Below are positions 42,671-51,541 of a stretch of 64,000 nucleotides of DNA, piece by piece. Source of the DNA: Alloalcanivorax balearicus MACL04 (lineage in GTDB: Bacteria; Pseudomonadota; Gammaproteobacteria; Pseudomonadales; Alcanivoracaceae); assembly GCF_025532145.1 (NCBI RefSeq), contig NZ_ARXS01000003.1, forward strand, positions 181,594 to 245,593, written 5' to 3'. Numbering within the stretch: the first letter of the stretch is position 1; every line of letters starts with the position of its first letter. Position numbers and translations under genes: made by a program. Under the pieces are notes generated by a model. The model was not told where the DNA came from. It ran no database searches and saw only the letters and a program-made list of their open reading frames with translations.

Positions 42671-44428
42671 ATGAACAGCCGTTTAGGTTCAGTGTTGTTA
42701 AGCCTGCTGATGTCTGCATCGGTCATGGCTGGCGAATATAATCTCACGGTTGATCGGGTCGAAATTGACACCGGCGATTTCGTGAAAGACGGCATCGGTT
42801 ATAACGGTGCATCTCCCGGGCCGGTGATGCGCTTCAAGGAAGGCGAAAACGTCAAGATCAACGTGACCAACAACCTGGATGAGATGACTTCCATTCACTG
42901 GCACGGCCTGATCCTTCCTTTTGATCAGGACGGTGTGCCTGGTATCAGCTTTCCAGGCATCAAGCCGGGTGAAACCTTCACCTACGAATTTCCCATCCAG
43001 CAGGCTGGTACTTATTGGTTTCACAGCCACTCCGGTTTTCAGGAGCCGGATGGCGCCTACGGTTCCATCGTTATCGAACCTGAGGGACGTGAACCGTTCC
43101 GCTACGATCGTGAATACGTGGTACAGCTGACTGATAAGCACCCCCATTCCGGTGACCGCATCATGCGCAACCTGAAAATGATGCCGGACTACTACAACCG
43201 CGAGCAGCAAACTGTGGGTGAGTTTTTCTCGGATGTGTCAAAGAATGGGCTGATGAATACGGTCCGAGACCGGATGGCCTGGGGCGACATGCGCATGATG
43301 AAAGCTGACGTTGAGGACCTGCAAGGCTTTACGGGCCTGATCAACGGTAAGGGGCCGGACCAGAACTGGACTGGGCTTTTTGAACCGGGCGAACGCATTC
43401 GGCTGCGTTTCATCAACTCCTCGGCGATGACTTACTTTGATATCCGGATCCCCGGTCTGGACATGACCGTTGTGCAGGCTGATGGCAACAACGTTCAGCC
43501 GGTTAGTGTGGACGAGTTCCGGATCGGTGTGGCGGAAACCTACGATGTGATCGTCCGCCCGAAAGGTGAGCAGGCCTACACCATCTTCGCCGAATCCATG
43601 GGGCGTTCGGGCTATGCCAGAGCGACACTGGCCCCAGAAGAGGGTATGGAAGCGTTAGTGCCGCAACTGCGTGAACCGGCCCGCCTGACTATGGCTGATA
43701 TGGGCGGTATGTCCGGTATGGACCATGGCGACATGGATATGAATAGCTCAGAAGGGATGTCCGGAATGGATCATTCTTCGATGGAGGGAATGGATCACGC
43801 AAACATGAGCAACATGGACCACTCAAATATGAAAGGAATGGATCATTCGGGCACGTCCGGCATGGACCATGGTTCCATGGCGATGGGAAAAGAAGGTCCA
43901 AGCGACCCCTTCTATGCGAAGGGAAGTGGCCTCGTCCCCACGGCAGCCAATGGCGGCAAGTTCCTGTCCTACGCTGACCTCAAGGCCCAAGATCCACTGT
44001 ATGAAGACCGCGAACCGACTCGAGAAATAGAGCTTCGTTTGACCGGCAATATGGAGCGGTACACCTGGAGTATCAATGGCGTTAAGTACGAAGATGCCGA
44101 TCCGATCCGCCTGAAATATGGTGAGCGGGTCCGCTTCAAGTTTGTCAACGAAACCATGATGACTCACCCCATGCACTTGCACGGTATGTGGTCCATTCTA
44201 GATGTTGGCGCAGACCAGTGGAATCCGATCAAACACACGGTCAGTGTGCAGCCAGGCACCACGGTTTACATGGAAACCGAGGTCGACGCGCCCGGTCAGT
44301 GGGCGTTCCACTGTCACCTGTCCTATCACGCGGCCGCTGGTATGTTCCGCAAGGTCATTGTTGAAGGTGGGCCAGAGTCGACGCAGGCCAAAACAGACGT
44401 GATTGCCAAAGATGGAGGTGAGGTATGA
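42671..44428 (+). CDS. copA: CopA/PcoA-type periplasmic multicopper oxidase
   Basis: A 585-residue multicopper oxidase that oxidises Cu(I) to less toxic Cu(II). The copper motifs are SIHWHGL, WFHSHSG, HPMHLHGMW and the final WAFHCHLSYHAAAGMF. Between the second and third domains lies a repeat region (about residues 345-415) of GMDHS/NMSNMDH units, very rich in Met, His and Asp, presumably a copper sponge. The signal peptide is of Sec type, whereas classical CopA uses Tat. GGAG lies 8 bases before the ATG at 42671. Confidence 0.93.
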   Translation: MNSRLGSVLLSLLMSASVMAGEYNLTVDRVEIDTGDFVKDGIGYNGASPGPVMRFKEGENVKINVTNNLDEMTSIHWHGLILPFDQDGVPGISFPGIKPGETFTYEFPIQQAGTYWFHSHSGFQEPDGAYGSIVIEPEGREPFRYDREYVVQLTDKHPHSGDRIMRNLKMMPDYYNREQQTVGEFFSDVSKNGLMNTVRDRMAWGDMRMMKADVEDLQGFTGLINGKGPDQNWTGLFEPGERIRLRFINSSAMTYFDIRIPGLDMTVVQADGNNVQPVSVDEFRIGVAETYDVIVRPKGEQAYTIFAESMGRSGYARATLAPEEGMEALVPQLREPARLTMADMGGMSGMDHGDMDMNSSEGMSGMDHSSMEGMDHANMSNMDHSNMKGMDHSGTSGMDHGSMAMGKEGPSDPFYAKGSGLVPTAANGGKFLSYADLKAQDPLYEDREPTREIELRLTGNMERYTWSINGVKYEDADPIRLKYGERVRFKFVNETMMTHPMHLHGMWSILDVGADQWNPIKHTVSVQPGTTVYMETEVDAPGQWAFHCHLSYHAAAGMFRKVIVEGGPESTQAKTDVIAKDGGEV

Positions 44429-45174
44429 GCTGTATTCGATCAATTGTCGCAGTCAGCTTCCTTGCCTCTATTGGTGTCTCAACGGCGGTGACAGCTCAGG
44501 AAATGATCTCCGACACCACCGCTCGTAAACAGCCGCTCACAACCTGGGGTGTTCAACTCGAGGAGTTTGAATACCGCTACAGCGACGATGACGAGGAACT
44601 GGGCGTCTGGAATGCGGATGCTTTCTATGGCACCGACGAGTTCAAAGTCCGGTTGCTCACAACCGGGGAGTACGAGATAGAGGAGCAGGCCTACGAAACA
44701 CTGGAAAACCAGCTGGTCGGCCAGATCCCCATCTCCAAGTTCTTCGACGCCAAAGCGGGCGTACGTTTCGATACGCCCGAGGGGCCGGACCGTACATATG
44801 CCGTTCTCGGTGTAGCCGGGCTGGCTCCCCAATGGTTTGAGATCGATGCAAACCTGTATGTCAGTAAGGATGGCGATACGTCAGCCGAACTGGATGCAGA
44901 GTACGAGCTGCTTCTCACCAACTACTGGATTCTGGCGGCAACGCTGGATGCCACGGTTGCGTTTAGCGAGGACCGGGAAATTGGCGTTGGTAAAGGACTG
45001 GTTTCTACCGAAACCGGACTCAGGTTGAGCTATGATCTGATCGACCGTGCGTTCTCGCCTTATGTGGGCGTGGTGCATGAGCGCAAATACGGCGATAGTG
45101 CCGACTTTGCCGAAGCGGACGGCGGCAGTACAGCAGATTGGTTTGCTGTGATTGGAGCGCGCATCGCACTCTGA
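44425..45174 (+). CDS. copB: Outer-membrane copper resistance protein CopB
   Basis: A 249-residue protein of the CopB/PcoB family. A signal peptide (to VTAQ) precedes a beta-barrel with the typical LTTWGVQLEEFEYRYSDDD start and alternating aromatic strands, ending in ADWFAVIGARIAL with a terminal hydrophobic strand. The N-terminal Met/His-rich extension of some CopB proteins is absent. The ATGA overlap with copA couples their translation. CopA and CopB act together in periplasmic copper sequestration. Confidence 0.93.
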   Translation: MSCIRSIVAVSFLASIGVSTAVTAQEMISDTTARKQPLTTWGVQLEEFEYRYSDDDEELGVWNADAFYGTDEFKVRLLTTGEYEIEEQAYETLENQLVGQIPISKFFDAKAGVRFDTPEGPDRTYAVLGVAGLAPQWFEIDANLYVSKDGDTSAELDAEYELLLTNYWILAATLDATVAFSEDREIGVGKGLVSTETGLRLSYDLIDRAFSPYVGVVHERKYGDSADFAEADGGSTADWFAVIGARIAL

Positions 45175-45186
45175 TCAGGTACTTAG

Positions 45187-45216
45187 GGGCTAAAGATATT
45201 TCTTTGGCCCGTTTTT
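45187..45216 (+). terminator. Rho-independent terminator after copB
   Basis: GGGCTAAAGA (45187-45196) pairs with TCTTTGGCCC (45201-45210) with one wobble over a TATT loop, followed by GTTTTT. Confidence 0.8.
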
Positions 45217-45303
45217 CTCGACATTGATGCAAGTGAGATCTACCCAAGCCAGCATTGGCTATTTATTGAGTATCAAACGCCGTTCAAAACAACAGGAGGT
45301 TGT

Positions 45304-46656
45304 ATGAGCAGCACGCACGACAGAACCACGCGCTATCAGAAAGGCAGTCTTACACTTCCGGGAACTGTTATGCTGGGCACCGGTGTCATGATTGGCGCCG
45401 GTATCTTCGCCCTTACCGGGCAGATGGCGCAGATGACTGGCGTTCTTTTCCCGTTGGCGTTTCTGGCCGCGGCGGTAATCGTAAGCTTCAGTGCCTATTC
45501 CTACATCAAAATTTCCAATGCCTACCCGTCAGCCGGGGGCATAGGCATGTACCTGCACAAAGCCTATGGCAATCGGTTACCGACGGCTTTCAATGCTTTG
45601 CTGATGTATTTCTCGATGGTGATTGCCCAGAGCTTTCTTGCGCGAACCTTCGGTTCTTACACCATGCAACTGTTCGATGGCGATGAAAGTGGCCGCATGG
45701 TGCCCATTCTTGGCGTCTCACTAATTCTGGCCGCGTTTCTGATCAATCTGTTGGGCAACCGAATGATTCAGGGCGTGGCTTCCTTTATAGGTATCCTGAA
45801 GATCGGAGGCATTCTGGTTTTCGGGCTGGTGGGTATCTGGATTGCCGACAGTGTTTCTGTTGATTTCTCTAGCCCCGGTGAGGCTGGAACCTTTGGCAAT
45901 TTCCTGGGGGCAACGGCCCTTGGCATTCTGGCCTTCAAAGGTTTTACCACCATCACCAACAGCGGCTCGGAAGTCATAGACCCCAAGAGAAACGTGGGGC
46001 GAGCGATTATTATTTCCATCGCAGCCTGCGTGGTGATCTACACCCTGGTCGGTTTCGCCGTTGCCAGTAACCTGTCCCTGGCGGAAATCATCAAAACGCA
46101 GGACTACTCTCTGGCGGCCGCTGCGCGTCCCGCATTGGGCGACTACGGCGTCTGGTTTACCGTCGCCATTGCGATGATGGCCACCGCCGGTGGCATTCTG
46201 GCCAGTATTTTCGCCGTCTCACGCATGTTGGCCATGCTGACTGAAATGAAGCTGGTCCCCCACAGTCATTTCGGCATGCCCGGTAGCATCCAGAAGCACA
46301 CGCTGGTTTATACCGTGGTGCTTGGGCTTATCCTCACGGCCTTCTTCGACCTGTCCCGAATTGCAGCGCTGGGCATCATTTTTTACCTGATCATGGACAT
46401 TGCTATCCATTGGGGCGTTCTGCGCTATTTACGGGAGGATGTGAAGGCCAATGTGTGGGTGCCCACGGTGGCAATTGTTCTGGATTTGCTCGCTCTTGGT
46501 GGCTTCGTTTGGGTCAAACTGAATACTGACCTGTTTGTTATTGGCGTGGCGGTTGTCACCATGATTGTTATCGCAGTGGCCGAGCAACTGTTCCTGAAAA
46601 AGGCCACAGAAGCCGAAGAAGCGGGACACAAAGAATCTCATGCTCATCATCACTAA
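45304..46656 (+). CDS. APC superfamily amino acid/amine permease
   Basis: A 450-residue permease with about twelve membrane helices, beginning with the APC signature LPGTVMLGTGVMIGAGIFALTGQMA and including SGSEVIDPKRNVGRAI. Substrates of the family are amino acids and polyamines, and no metal role is proven. The tail GHKESHAHHH is His-rich, which would fit metal binding. It sits between copAB and the copper ATPase, where similar permeases recur in copper islands. GGAGG precedes the ATG. Confidence 0.85.
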   Translation: MSSTHDRTTRYQKGSLTLPGTVMLGTGVMIGAGIFALTGQMAQMTGVLFPLAFLAAAVIVSFSAYSYIKISNAYPSAGGIGMYLHKAYGNRLPTAFNALLMYFSMVIAQSFLARTFGSYTMQLFDGDESGRMVPILGVSLILAAFLINLLGNRMIQGVASFIGILKIGGILVFGLVGIWIADSVSVDFSSPGEAGTFGNFLGATALGILAFKGFTTITNSGSEVIDPKRNVGRAIIISIAACVVIYTLVGFAVASNLSLAEIIKTQDYSLAAAARPALGDYGVWFTVAIAMMATAGGILASIFAVSRMLAMLTEMKLVPHSHFGMPGSIQKHTLVYTVVLGLILTAFFDLSRIAALGIIFYLIMDIAIHWGVLRYLREDVKANVWVPTVAIVLDLLALGGFVWVKLNTDLFVIGVAVVTMIVIAVAEQLFLKKATEAEEAGHKESHAHHH

Positions 46657-46686
46657 TCACCAGAACTCGATAGGGAGGGATCGGCC

Positions 46687-48996
46687 ATGACGGCTGAGCA
46701 CACGGTCAAAGATCCTGTTTGCGGCATGTCGGTGAATCCACACTCGGCGGAACATCGCAGCGAGCATGGCGGGAAAACCTGGTATTTCTGTTCTTCGGGG
46801 TGCAAATCGAAGTTTGACGGCGACCCGGGACACTACCTCAGTGGAGAACAGAAACAGGACGAACCCGTGGCTCCGGGCACCATGTACACCTGCCCGATGC
46901 ATCCGGAAATTCGCCAGCAGGGCCCCGGAGATTGCCCTATCTGTGGTATGGCCCTGGAGCCCGAGCAGGTAAGTCTGGATGACGGGCCCTCGGCAGAGCT
47001 CAAAGACATGACCCGTCGATTTTGGATTGGCCTGGTGCTGGCCCTGCCGGTATTGGTGCTGGAAATGGGCGGACATCTCACCGGCCTTGACCAGATCGTT
47101 GCCCCACAAATGTCCAACTGGATTCAACTGGTGTTGGCGACGCCAGTAGTGGCCTGGTGTGGCTGGCCTTTCTTTGTCAGAGGCTGGAAGTCCGTCGTCA
47201 GCCGCAATCTGAACATGTTCACGCTCATTGCCATTGGTACTGGCGTGGCGCTGATCTACAGCCTGGTGGCGACACTGGCGCCCCAGATTTTCCCCGACGC
47301 CTTTCGGCAGGAAGACGGTTCTGTCGCCGTCTACTTCGAGGCGGCTGCGGTCATCGTGGTGCTGGTTCTGTTAGGCCAGGTGCTTGAACTGCGGGCCCGG
47401 GAGAAAACCTCGGGCGCGATCAAGGCGCTGCTGGATCTGGCACCGGCGACGGCCCGAAAGCTGGATGACCAGGGCGACGAGTCCGATGTGTCGCTGGATC
47501 AGGTCAAGGTGGGTGATCGCCTGCGAGTGCGCCCGGGGGACAAGGTGCCGCTGGACGGTGAGTTACTTGAAGGCAGCTCCAACGTGGATGAGTCCATGGT
47601 GACCGGTGAGCCTCTTGCAGTCAGCAAAAAGTCTGGCGACCAAGTGATTGGCGGCAGTATTAACCAACAGGGCAGCTTTATCATGCGGGCCGACAAGGTT
47701 GGCCGGGACACCATGCTTTCCCAAATCGTGCAGATGGTGGCCAGCGCCCAACGCAGCCGCGCACCGATCCAGGGGCTTGCCGATAAGGTGGCGAGCTGGT
47801 TTGTGCCCACCGTGATCCTAATTGCCATTGTTGCCTTTATAGCCTGGTCATTCCTTGGGCCGACACCGCCCATGGCGTTCGGGCTGATTGCGGCGGTCAG
47901 TGTTCTGATCATTGCCTGCCCTTGCGCACTGGGTCTGGCAACGCCGATGTCGATCATGGTAGGTGTTGGCCGCGGCGCCCAAAGTGGTGTGCTGATCCGC
48001 GATGCGGAAGCCCTTGAACGCATGGAAAAGGTAGATACGGTGGTAGTGGATAAGACCGGCACGTTGACAGAGGGGCAGCCACAAATCACCCGAATTGTTA
48101 CAGCGAATGGGTACGATGACGATGCTTTGATGCGTTTTGCGGGCGGACTCGAGAAAGGCAGTGAGCATCCACTGGCCCACGCCATTCTGGACAAAGCCAA
48201 GGGCATGGAGCTGAAGCTGCCGGATGCGGAAGACTTCGATTCTCCCAACGGTAAAGGGGTAACAGGAAAAATCGACGGCAAGCGGGTGCTGCTTGGTAAT
48301 CGTCTTCTCATGGAGTCGGAGAATGTCGACACCACTAGATTTGACAGCGATGCCGACGAGCATCGCAAAGATGGTGCTACCGTGATTTTTGCCGCCGTCG
48401 ATGGAAAAATCGCTGGGCTGTTGGCCATCTCCGATCCCATCAAGAGAACGACCCACGCTGCTATTGTCGCGCTGCAAAAAGACGGCATTCGAGTGGTCAT
48501 GCTGACTGGCGATAACTACACCTCGGCCGAGGCGGTTGCTCGCAAATTGCATATCGATGAAGTGGAAGCGGAGGTACTGCCGGAAGATAAGGGCAAGATC
48601 GTCCAGCGTCTGAAAGATGAAGGGGGTGTTGTCGTGATGGCGGGTGATGGCGTTAACGACGCGCCTGCATTGGCAACGGCGGACGTGGGGGTGGCCATGG
48701 GCACCGGCACAGATGTGGCCATCGAAAGCGCGGGCATTACGCTGCTGCGCGGCGACTTGATGGGTATTGTAGAAGCGCGTCGTCTGTCGCTGGCGACCAT
48801 GCGCAATATCCGACAGAACCTGTTCTTTGCTTTTGTGTACAACTCCGCGGGCGTTCCGATTGCGGCGGGGGTTTTGTACCCGTTCTTCGGGATACTGCTT
48901 TCACCGATCTTCGCGGCTGCTGCAATGTCGCTGTCGTCTTTCAGCGTGATTGTGAATGCATTGCGCCTGCGAGTTATCAAGCTTGGCCCTAAGTAA
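46687..48996 (+). CDS. Copper-type P1B ATPase with YHS and Cys-rich metal-binding N-terminus
   Basis: A 769-residue heavy-metal exporter. The N-terminus has a YHS domain (about 8-50, [10 protein letters not shown] and [11 protein letters not shown]) and then a CPMHPEI...CPICGM heavy-metal domain (about 67-95), replacing the usual GMxCxxC HMA domain. The core has eight membrane helices, [12 protein letters not shown], the transport motif CPC at 411-413 and the phosphorylation site DKTGT (Asp-455), with GDGVND at the hinge. CPC indicates Cu(I)/Ag(I) export from the cytoplasm. It lies 30 bases after the APC gene and is probably co-transcribed with it. Confidence 0.93.
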   Translation: MTAEHTVKDPVCGMSVNPHSAEHRSEHGGKTWYFCSSGCKSKFDGDPGHYLSGEQKQDEPVAPGTMYTCPMHPEIRQQGPGDCPICGMALEPEQVSLDDGPSAELKDMTRRFWIGLVLALPVLVLEMGGHLTGLDQIVAPQMSNWIQLVLATPVVAWCGWPFFVRGWKSVVSRNLNMFTLIAIGTGVALIYSLVATLAPQIFPDAFRQEDGSVAVYFEAAAVIVVLVLLGQVLELRAREKTSGAIKALLDLAPATARKLDDQGDESDVSLDQVKVGDRLRVRPGDKVPLDGELLEGSSNVDESMVTGEPLAVSKKSGDQVIGGSINQQGSFIMRADKVGRDTMLSQIVQMVASAQRSRAPIQGLADKVASWFVPTVILIAIVAFIAWSFLGPTPPMAFGLIAAVSVLIIACPCALGLATPMSIMVGVGRGAQSGVLIRDAEALERMEKVDTVVVDKTGTLTEGQPQITRIVTANGYDDDALMRFAGGLEKGSEHPLAHAILDKAKGMELKLPDAEDFDSPNGKGVTGKIDGKRVLLGNRLLMESENVDTTRFDSDADEHRKDGATVIFAAVDGKIAGLLAISDPIKRTTHAAIVALQKDGIRVVMLTGDNYTSAEAVARKLHIDEVEAEVLPEDKGKIVQRLKDEGGVVVMAGDGVNDAPALATADVGVAMGTGTDVAIESAGITLLRGDLMGIVEARRLSLATMRNIRQNLFFAFVYNSAGVPIAAGVLYPFFGILLSPIFAAAAMSLSSFSVIVNALRLRVIKLGPK

Positions 48997-49005
48997 TAAT
49001 CGCTG

Positions 49006-49347
49006 GTGCCGTACACTATTGATCGAACCATAGAAGATGCTGATTTTGAGGCGGTTGACAAACGAGCGCGTCAGTCTCTCACGGATAACTGCTTCGGGGT
49101 GCTGATCGAAATCGACGTCAAAACCACGATGAAGGAGAAGCTGGGCACGGAAATACCTGCCTACCGGATCTTTGGGCATGCAATCCTAGGCCATCGGCGT
49201 GGAGCCTCGAGTAGGGGCTATTTTGCCATAGCTGGCGCCTTAAGCGACTTCATCCGTGATCTGTTGACCGTGATCAAGTTCCACGGGGTTTGCTCAGCCC
49301 GTTCAACTTTAATCCAACTCATTGTGATTAACTCTCTAGGTGTGTAA
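49006..49347 (+). pseudogene. DUF302 family protein, broken by frameshift
   Basis: The first 57 residues of this frame (FEAVDKRARQSLTDNCFGVLIEIDVKTTMKEKLG and YRIFGH) match the DUF302 family. After the expected YRIFG the frame departs: the next frame reads ACNP, the family continuation, and then meets a stop. The second half is therefore scrambled. It starts 9 bases after the ATPase stop and was probably once a working gene of this operon. Confidence 0.65.
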
Positions 49348-49521
49348 AGCCAACAGGTTGCTTATAACAGGAAGTCTGCTGATGCGCGGTCGCAGATAAC
49401 GGCTTTGCAATCGCTTGAGAAGCAACTCGTTTCCCTGAGAGCGAGGTGCAACGATGGCCGTGAAGTTGATGCTTGCGGGGTTCTTGCTGGCATCAGCGAG
49501 GGCATCTTACAACCGCAATAG
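49348..49521 (+). pseudogene. C-terminal remnant of a MerR-type metal regulator
   Basis: The frame SADARSQITALQSLEKQLVSLRARCNDGREVDACGVLAGISEG resembles the dimerisation helix and Cys-containing metal loop (C-x8-C) of CadR/PbrR-like regulators. No DNA-binding domain precedes it, since a stop lies at 49345. The intact regulator appears to have been lost by deletion. The space from 49522 to 49729 shows no gene. Confidence 0.6.
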
Positions 49522-49729
49522 ATCAAAGTGTCGATTTTATAGTTCTTAACCACGCCGCCACCTGTCGACATAAGCCTCGGTACCCAGCATGCCAACAGGC
49601 GCCTGGAATGGCATCGAGAGACACTTTCACGCTTCATCAAGTAATGCTATTGAAGGCTGTGGCGTAGAGAAGAGCATGCCAGAGGGAGCAGAGCTGGTGA
49701 TCAATAGTTATATAGCTCGATATTAAACG

Positions 49730-49760
49730 TTGACATGGGGGTTACCCCAAGGTTTATGTT
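49730..49760 (+). promoter_or_regulatory. MerR-type promoter before the Cus-like operon
   Basis: TTGACA (49730-49735) and TATGTT (49755-49760) are separated by 19 bases, the over-long spacing that MerR-family activators correct. The spacer holds the dyad TGGGG GTTA CCCCA (49736-49749). It lies about 38 bases before the small-protein gene at 49798. Confidence 0.6.
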
Positions 49761-49797
49761 GCCTACAGCACATCACTTCGGACTATGCTGACACCAT

Positions 49798-50172
49798 ATG
49801 TTTATTGCCCGGTTATTCATTAGCTGCCTATTTCTGCTTAGCATCTCCTTGTACGGGATGGCAGCGGTGCAATTGGTGCAGCCTTGCCCCATGGAACAGA
49901 CCATGATGCAGGCAGACATGGATGACCGTTGCAGCATGATGTCCGCCATGCCACAAAACGATTGTTGTCTGGATGGTCAATCCAGCACGCACAGTGGCCC
50001 GGTTTGCAAGCCTGGTCAGGAGTGCCATGCTGGGCAGCTCTCGATCATGAATACGCCACCGGCGAATTCTTTTCAGGCAGCAAATCCGGCTGCCCCTCAT
50101 TTTTCTGACCCTCTCTATCTCCCCCTTGCCTTATCTACCATCTGGCGACCGCCACTAGCACTTTCTCACTGA
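49798..50172 (+). CDS. Small Cys/Met-rich exported protein preceding the Cus-like pump
   Basis: A 124-residue protein with a signal peptide (MFIARLFISCLFLLSISLYGMAA) and a mature part containing PCPMEQTMMQADMDDRCSMM, DCCLDG and CKPGQECHAG. This gives seven cysteines and many methionines, suited to binding Cu(I) or Ag(I). Similar Cys-rich leader proteins often open czc/cus operons, and their exact role is not settled. It ends 73 bases before the TolC-like gene. No clear ribosome site is seen before the ATG at 49798. Confidence 0.6.
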   Translation: MFIARLFISCLFLLSISLYGMAAVQLVQPCPMEQTMMQADMDDRCSMMSAMPQNDCCLDGQSSTHSGPVCKPGQECHAGQLSIMNTPPANSFQAANPAAPHFSDPLYLPLALSTIWRPPLALSH

Positions 50173-50245
50173 TCTTTTCGGGGTCCGGCCTGGTCTGGGC
50201 CCACTGAGGGCGCGTTGCGCGCCATGATCCGTGTTGGAGTGACAC

Positions 50246-51541
50246 ATGTATTGGATATTTCTGAGCGCCGGCCGGTATCGGCGCGCACTCGGCTGGCTAG
50301 CGCCCTCCCTGCTGCTAGCTAGTGTCCAGGCGTTTGGGGCAGAAGGCCTGACTTTTAATCAGGCGCTACAGCTCGCCTTACGTCAATCACCGGAACTGCG
50401 GGCGGAATCGGCCCGCGTCGAGGCCGCTCAGCAGGCAGAAGGGCCTGCCGATGCTTTGCCTGATCCCACCCTGATTCTTGGCCTCGACAATGTACCTGTG
50501 GATGGTGCCGATCGTTACAGCCTGTCGAGTGATTTCATGACCATGCAGCGTATTGGTGTAACCCAGCGTTTCCCCAATCGCAGCAAACGCACAGCAAGGG
50601 CAGAAGGTGCCAGACAGCAAATCGGCTTAGCGGAGGCCACGAAAGAGGCGACTCGTCTGGCCGTGCTGCGTCAGACCGCTCAAGCCTGGATCGAGCTCCA
50701 CACTCTGGATCGTCAACTAGTCCTGCTGGAAGAACTCATTGCTGAAAATCGTTTGTTCGACAAGGCAGTGCGTGCCCGACTTTCATCGGGTCAAGGAAAG
50801 GCTATTGATAGCGTGGCACCCAGGCAGGAAGCCGTGACATTACTGGATCGGCGAGATGCTCTTCTGGCCAGGCAACGCCAGGCTAAGGCTCGTTTAATAC
50901 GCTGGCTGGGGGAAGCCGGCCGGCAATCACCGGCTGGCCAAGCACCTGATTTCGCCATCAATGCTGAACAGTTACTGAATAGCCTGCATAAGCACCCTGA
51001 ACTTGAGATAGCGTCGCGTCAGGCTTCTGTCGCCCAGGCTAACGCGGACGAGGCTCGTGCCGCCAAGAAGCCGGACTGGGCTTTAACTCTGGCTTATATG
51101 AATCGTGAAGAATTCAGTGACATGGCGATGCTACAGGTCAATGTGGACCTGCCATTGTTCAGCCGGTCGCGCCAAGGGCCTCGCATTGCCTCGGCGGAAG
51201 CTGAGTGGCAAGCACTGGTATCTCGTGCAGAGGCGGTACGTCGTGAACATGAAGCGATGCTGCAGAGCGATCTGGCCGAATATGAACGCCAGGAACGCAC
51301 GCTGGCCCGGCAACGGGAGCAACTGGTGCCTCTCGCAAAAGAGAAAGTGGGATTGGCTAGGGCAGCTTGGCGCGGCGGTGATGGCAGTTTGGCCGATCTT
51401 GTACGGGCACGTAGCGAATGGCTGGACGCCAAACTGAAAGAAATTGATCTCAGCGGGCAGTATGACCAGCAGGCAGCCGCCCTCCATTTTACCTACGACC
51501 ACCACGGCATGGTGGGCGAGGAGCAAGATGATGAACATTAA
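50246..51541 (+). CDS. cusC: TolC-family outer-membrane channel of a Cus-type efflux system
   Basis: A 431-residue outer-membrane factor with a signal peptide (to FGAEG) and the two repeated TolC halves (LTFNQALQLALRQSPELRAESARVEAAQ; SLADLVRARSEWLDAKLKE). Long helical coiled stretches are evident. GGAG lies six bases before the ATG. It overlaps the adaptor gene, the next member of the tripartite pump. No N-terminal lipobox is seen, unlike E. coli CusC. Confidence 0.88.
   Translation: MYWIFLSAGRYRRALGWLAPSLLLASVQAFGAEGLTFNQALQLALRQSPELRAESARVEAAQQAEGPADALPDPTLILGLDNVPVDGADRYSLSSDFMTMQRIGVTQRFPNRSKRTARAEGARQQIGLAEATKEATRLAVLRQTAQAWIELHTLDRQLVLLEELIAENRLFDKAVRARLSSGQGKAIDSVAPRQEAVTLLDRRDALLARQRQAKARLIRWLGEAGRQSPAGQAPDFAINAEQLLNSLHKHPELEIASRQASVAQANADEARAAKKPDWALTLAYMNREEFSDMAMLQVNVDLPLFSRSRQGPRIASAEAEWQALVSRAEAVRREHEAMLQSDLAEYERQERTLARQREQLVPLAKEKVGLARAAWRGGDGSLADLVRARSEWLDAKLKEIDLSGQYDQQAAALHFTYDHHGMVGEEQDDEH

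Noticed and set aside
49362..49640. 92-residue minus-strand frame
   Set aside because: It is antisense to the MerR remnant and has no independent support.
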